Of a DNA stretch of 15,804 nt, positions 15,258 to 15,804 are shown in pieces. Numbering within the stretch: the first letter of the stretch is position 1; every line of letters begins with the position of its first letter. The stretch spans positions 1 to 15,804 of the forward strand of contig PDSZ01000029.1 in the NCBI GenBank assembly GCA_002748705.1, written 5' to 3'. Both the position numbers and the translations under genes were made by a program. Source of the DNA: Candidatus Fermentibacterota bacterium (GTDB lineage: Bacteria; Fermentibacterota; Fermentibacteria; Fermentibacterales; Fermentibacteraceae). The notes below the pieces were generated by a model. That model saw nothing but the letters and a program-made list of their open reading frames with translations. It was not told the DNA's origin and did no database searches.

Positions 15258-15547
15258 GACCTCCTTAACTGCATGGCCGGCTTTCACTGTACACAATAGT
15301 TCACCGGAATCTCGATACTATTGCCTTGAACAAATTAAACACTCACGACCTGGCAGAAGGAAATTACAGCAGAACACATTGGGCCTTGACAATTGCTCTC
15401 ACAGTTTATGAACAATTGTATATGCAATGAAAACCTGCAGCCCCTTATAAGCAGTTCAGTGCCTGAACAGGAAAGGAGGATAATGAACACATCTGTCCGA
15501 GAAAGCATTGATGTTAAACAATTCTATTGAGGAAAGGAGGGTACGAT
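15258..15547. other. Intergenic region upstream of the exported protein gene
   Basis: It holds several small signals. A perfect inverted repeat CAATAGT/ACTATTG spans 15294-15323 with a 16-base spacer. A perfect -35 hexamer TTGACA sits at 15386-15391, with only a weak -10 (TATGAA, 15-base spacing) at 15407-15412. The direct repeat ACAATTG occurs at 15390 and 15412. A hairpin GTTCAG-TGC-CTGAAC lies at 15454-15468, just before the first of two strong ribosome binding sites. I see no clear terminator for nth. Confidence 0.45.
15483..15530 (+). CDS. Possible 15-residue leader peptide
   Basis: ATG at 15483 with a near-perfect AAAGGAGG 3 bases upstream opens the peptide MNTSVRESIDVKQFY, ending with TGA at 15528-15530. 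A second AAAGGAGG follows at once and serves the exported protein gene 17 bases later. The peptide contains no run of one amino acid that would suggest attenuation. It may set translation of the next gene, or may be a tandem-binding-site accident. Confidence 0.4.
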   Translation: MNTSVRESIDVKQFY

Positions 15548-15804
15548 ATGTACAGAATTGTTATTTCTGTACTGCTCGCTGCGGCAGCTTCTTTTGCACA
15601 GATTCCAACCGAACTCGTCTCTGAGGATTTCATATCAGCGCCTCAGGCTTCAACCCAGTCAGAACTCGACCAATACACATTAGTCTCAGTCAACTCTTCC
15701 GATGAACTGGAAGACCTCCTCAGCAACGGATACCCAACACCTGAACTACAGGCTGTTTTAGAGAACGAATCCATTCCACAGGAAGACAGATACTGGCTGG
15801 ACTG
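15548..15804 (+). CDS. Exported protein of unknown function, 3' end beyond window
   Basis: The ATG at 15548 has AAAGGAGGG 6 bases upstream, one of the strongest ribosome binding sites in the window. The first 85 residues are visible. A signal peptide (MYRIVISVLLAAAASFAQIP) with a likely cut after the Ala of SFA marks it for export. The mature part is acidic and Ser/Glu/Leu-rich (STQSELDQYTLVSVNSSDEL, ENESIPQEDRYWLD) and matches no family I recognise. No repeat or cofactor motif is visible in the part present. The frame is still open at the window end, so size and domains are unknown. Confidence 0.8.
   Translation, partial: MYRIVISVLLAAAASFAQIPTELVSEDFISAPQASTQSELDQYTLVSVNSSDELEDLLSNGYPTPELQAVLENESIPQEDRYWLD

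Overview
The window looks like chromosomal DNA of a Gram-negative (diderm) bacterium with medium GC by eye. The diderm call rests on a complete RND-type tripartite pump with a TolC-like outer-membrane factor and a lipoprotein adaptor. Short overlaps between genes (ATGA, GTGA, TGATG) and clear purine-rich ribosome binding sites are frequent. Nothing fixes the phylum. The diverged versions of common families would suit an uncultured lineage, but that is inference only.

Layout. (1) 1-936: the 3' part of an IS1380-family insertion sequence whose transposase is broken by a one-base frameshift; its left end lies outside the window. (2) 949-7237, minus strand: a four-gene efflux operon read in the order TetR regulator, membrane-fusion lipoprotein, RND transporter, TolC-like protein. 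It has a strong promoter with an overlapping operator-like palindrome at one end and a hairpin terminator at the other. A 60-codon leader ORF lies between the promoter and the regulator. (3) 7310-8065, minus: a class I methyltransferase of unknown substrate. (4) About 8080-9020: gene-poor DNA containing a fold-back MITE-like element (8369-8532), scraps of a possible decayed gene, and a perfect 12-bp inverted repeat. (5) 9023-12548, minus: a tightly packed operon smpB - N-acetylmuramoyl-L-alanine amidase - GerM-like membrane protein - rph - rdgB, mixing trans-translation, cell-wall, RNA-processing and nucleotide-sanitising functions. (6) 12635-12757: tRNA-Leu(CAG) with its own promoter and terminator. 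(7) 12791-14020, plus: an Eis-like acetyltransferase, tail to tail with an RmlC-like epimerase (14002-14568, minus). (8) 14622-15257, plus: endonuclease III. (9) 15258-15804: a 290-base intergenic region with a 15-codon mini-ORF and a second strong ribosome binding site, leading into an exported protein cut off by the window edge.

In the efflux block, the sensor-repressor is the first gene of the operon it presumably controls, and adaptor, pump and outer-membrane channel follow as one translationally coupled unit. In the second operon, rph and rdgB next to a GerM-like gene resemble the gerM-rph-rdgB order known from Bacillus.

I found no defence island, CRISPR array, prophage or clearly novel multi-gene system. 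The most interesting items are small: the MITE, the leader ORFs in front of the regulator and the exported protein, the altered proton-relay residues of the pump, and the possible gene remnants around the MITE.
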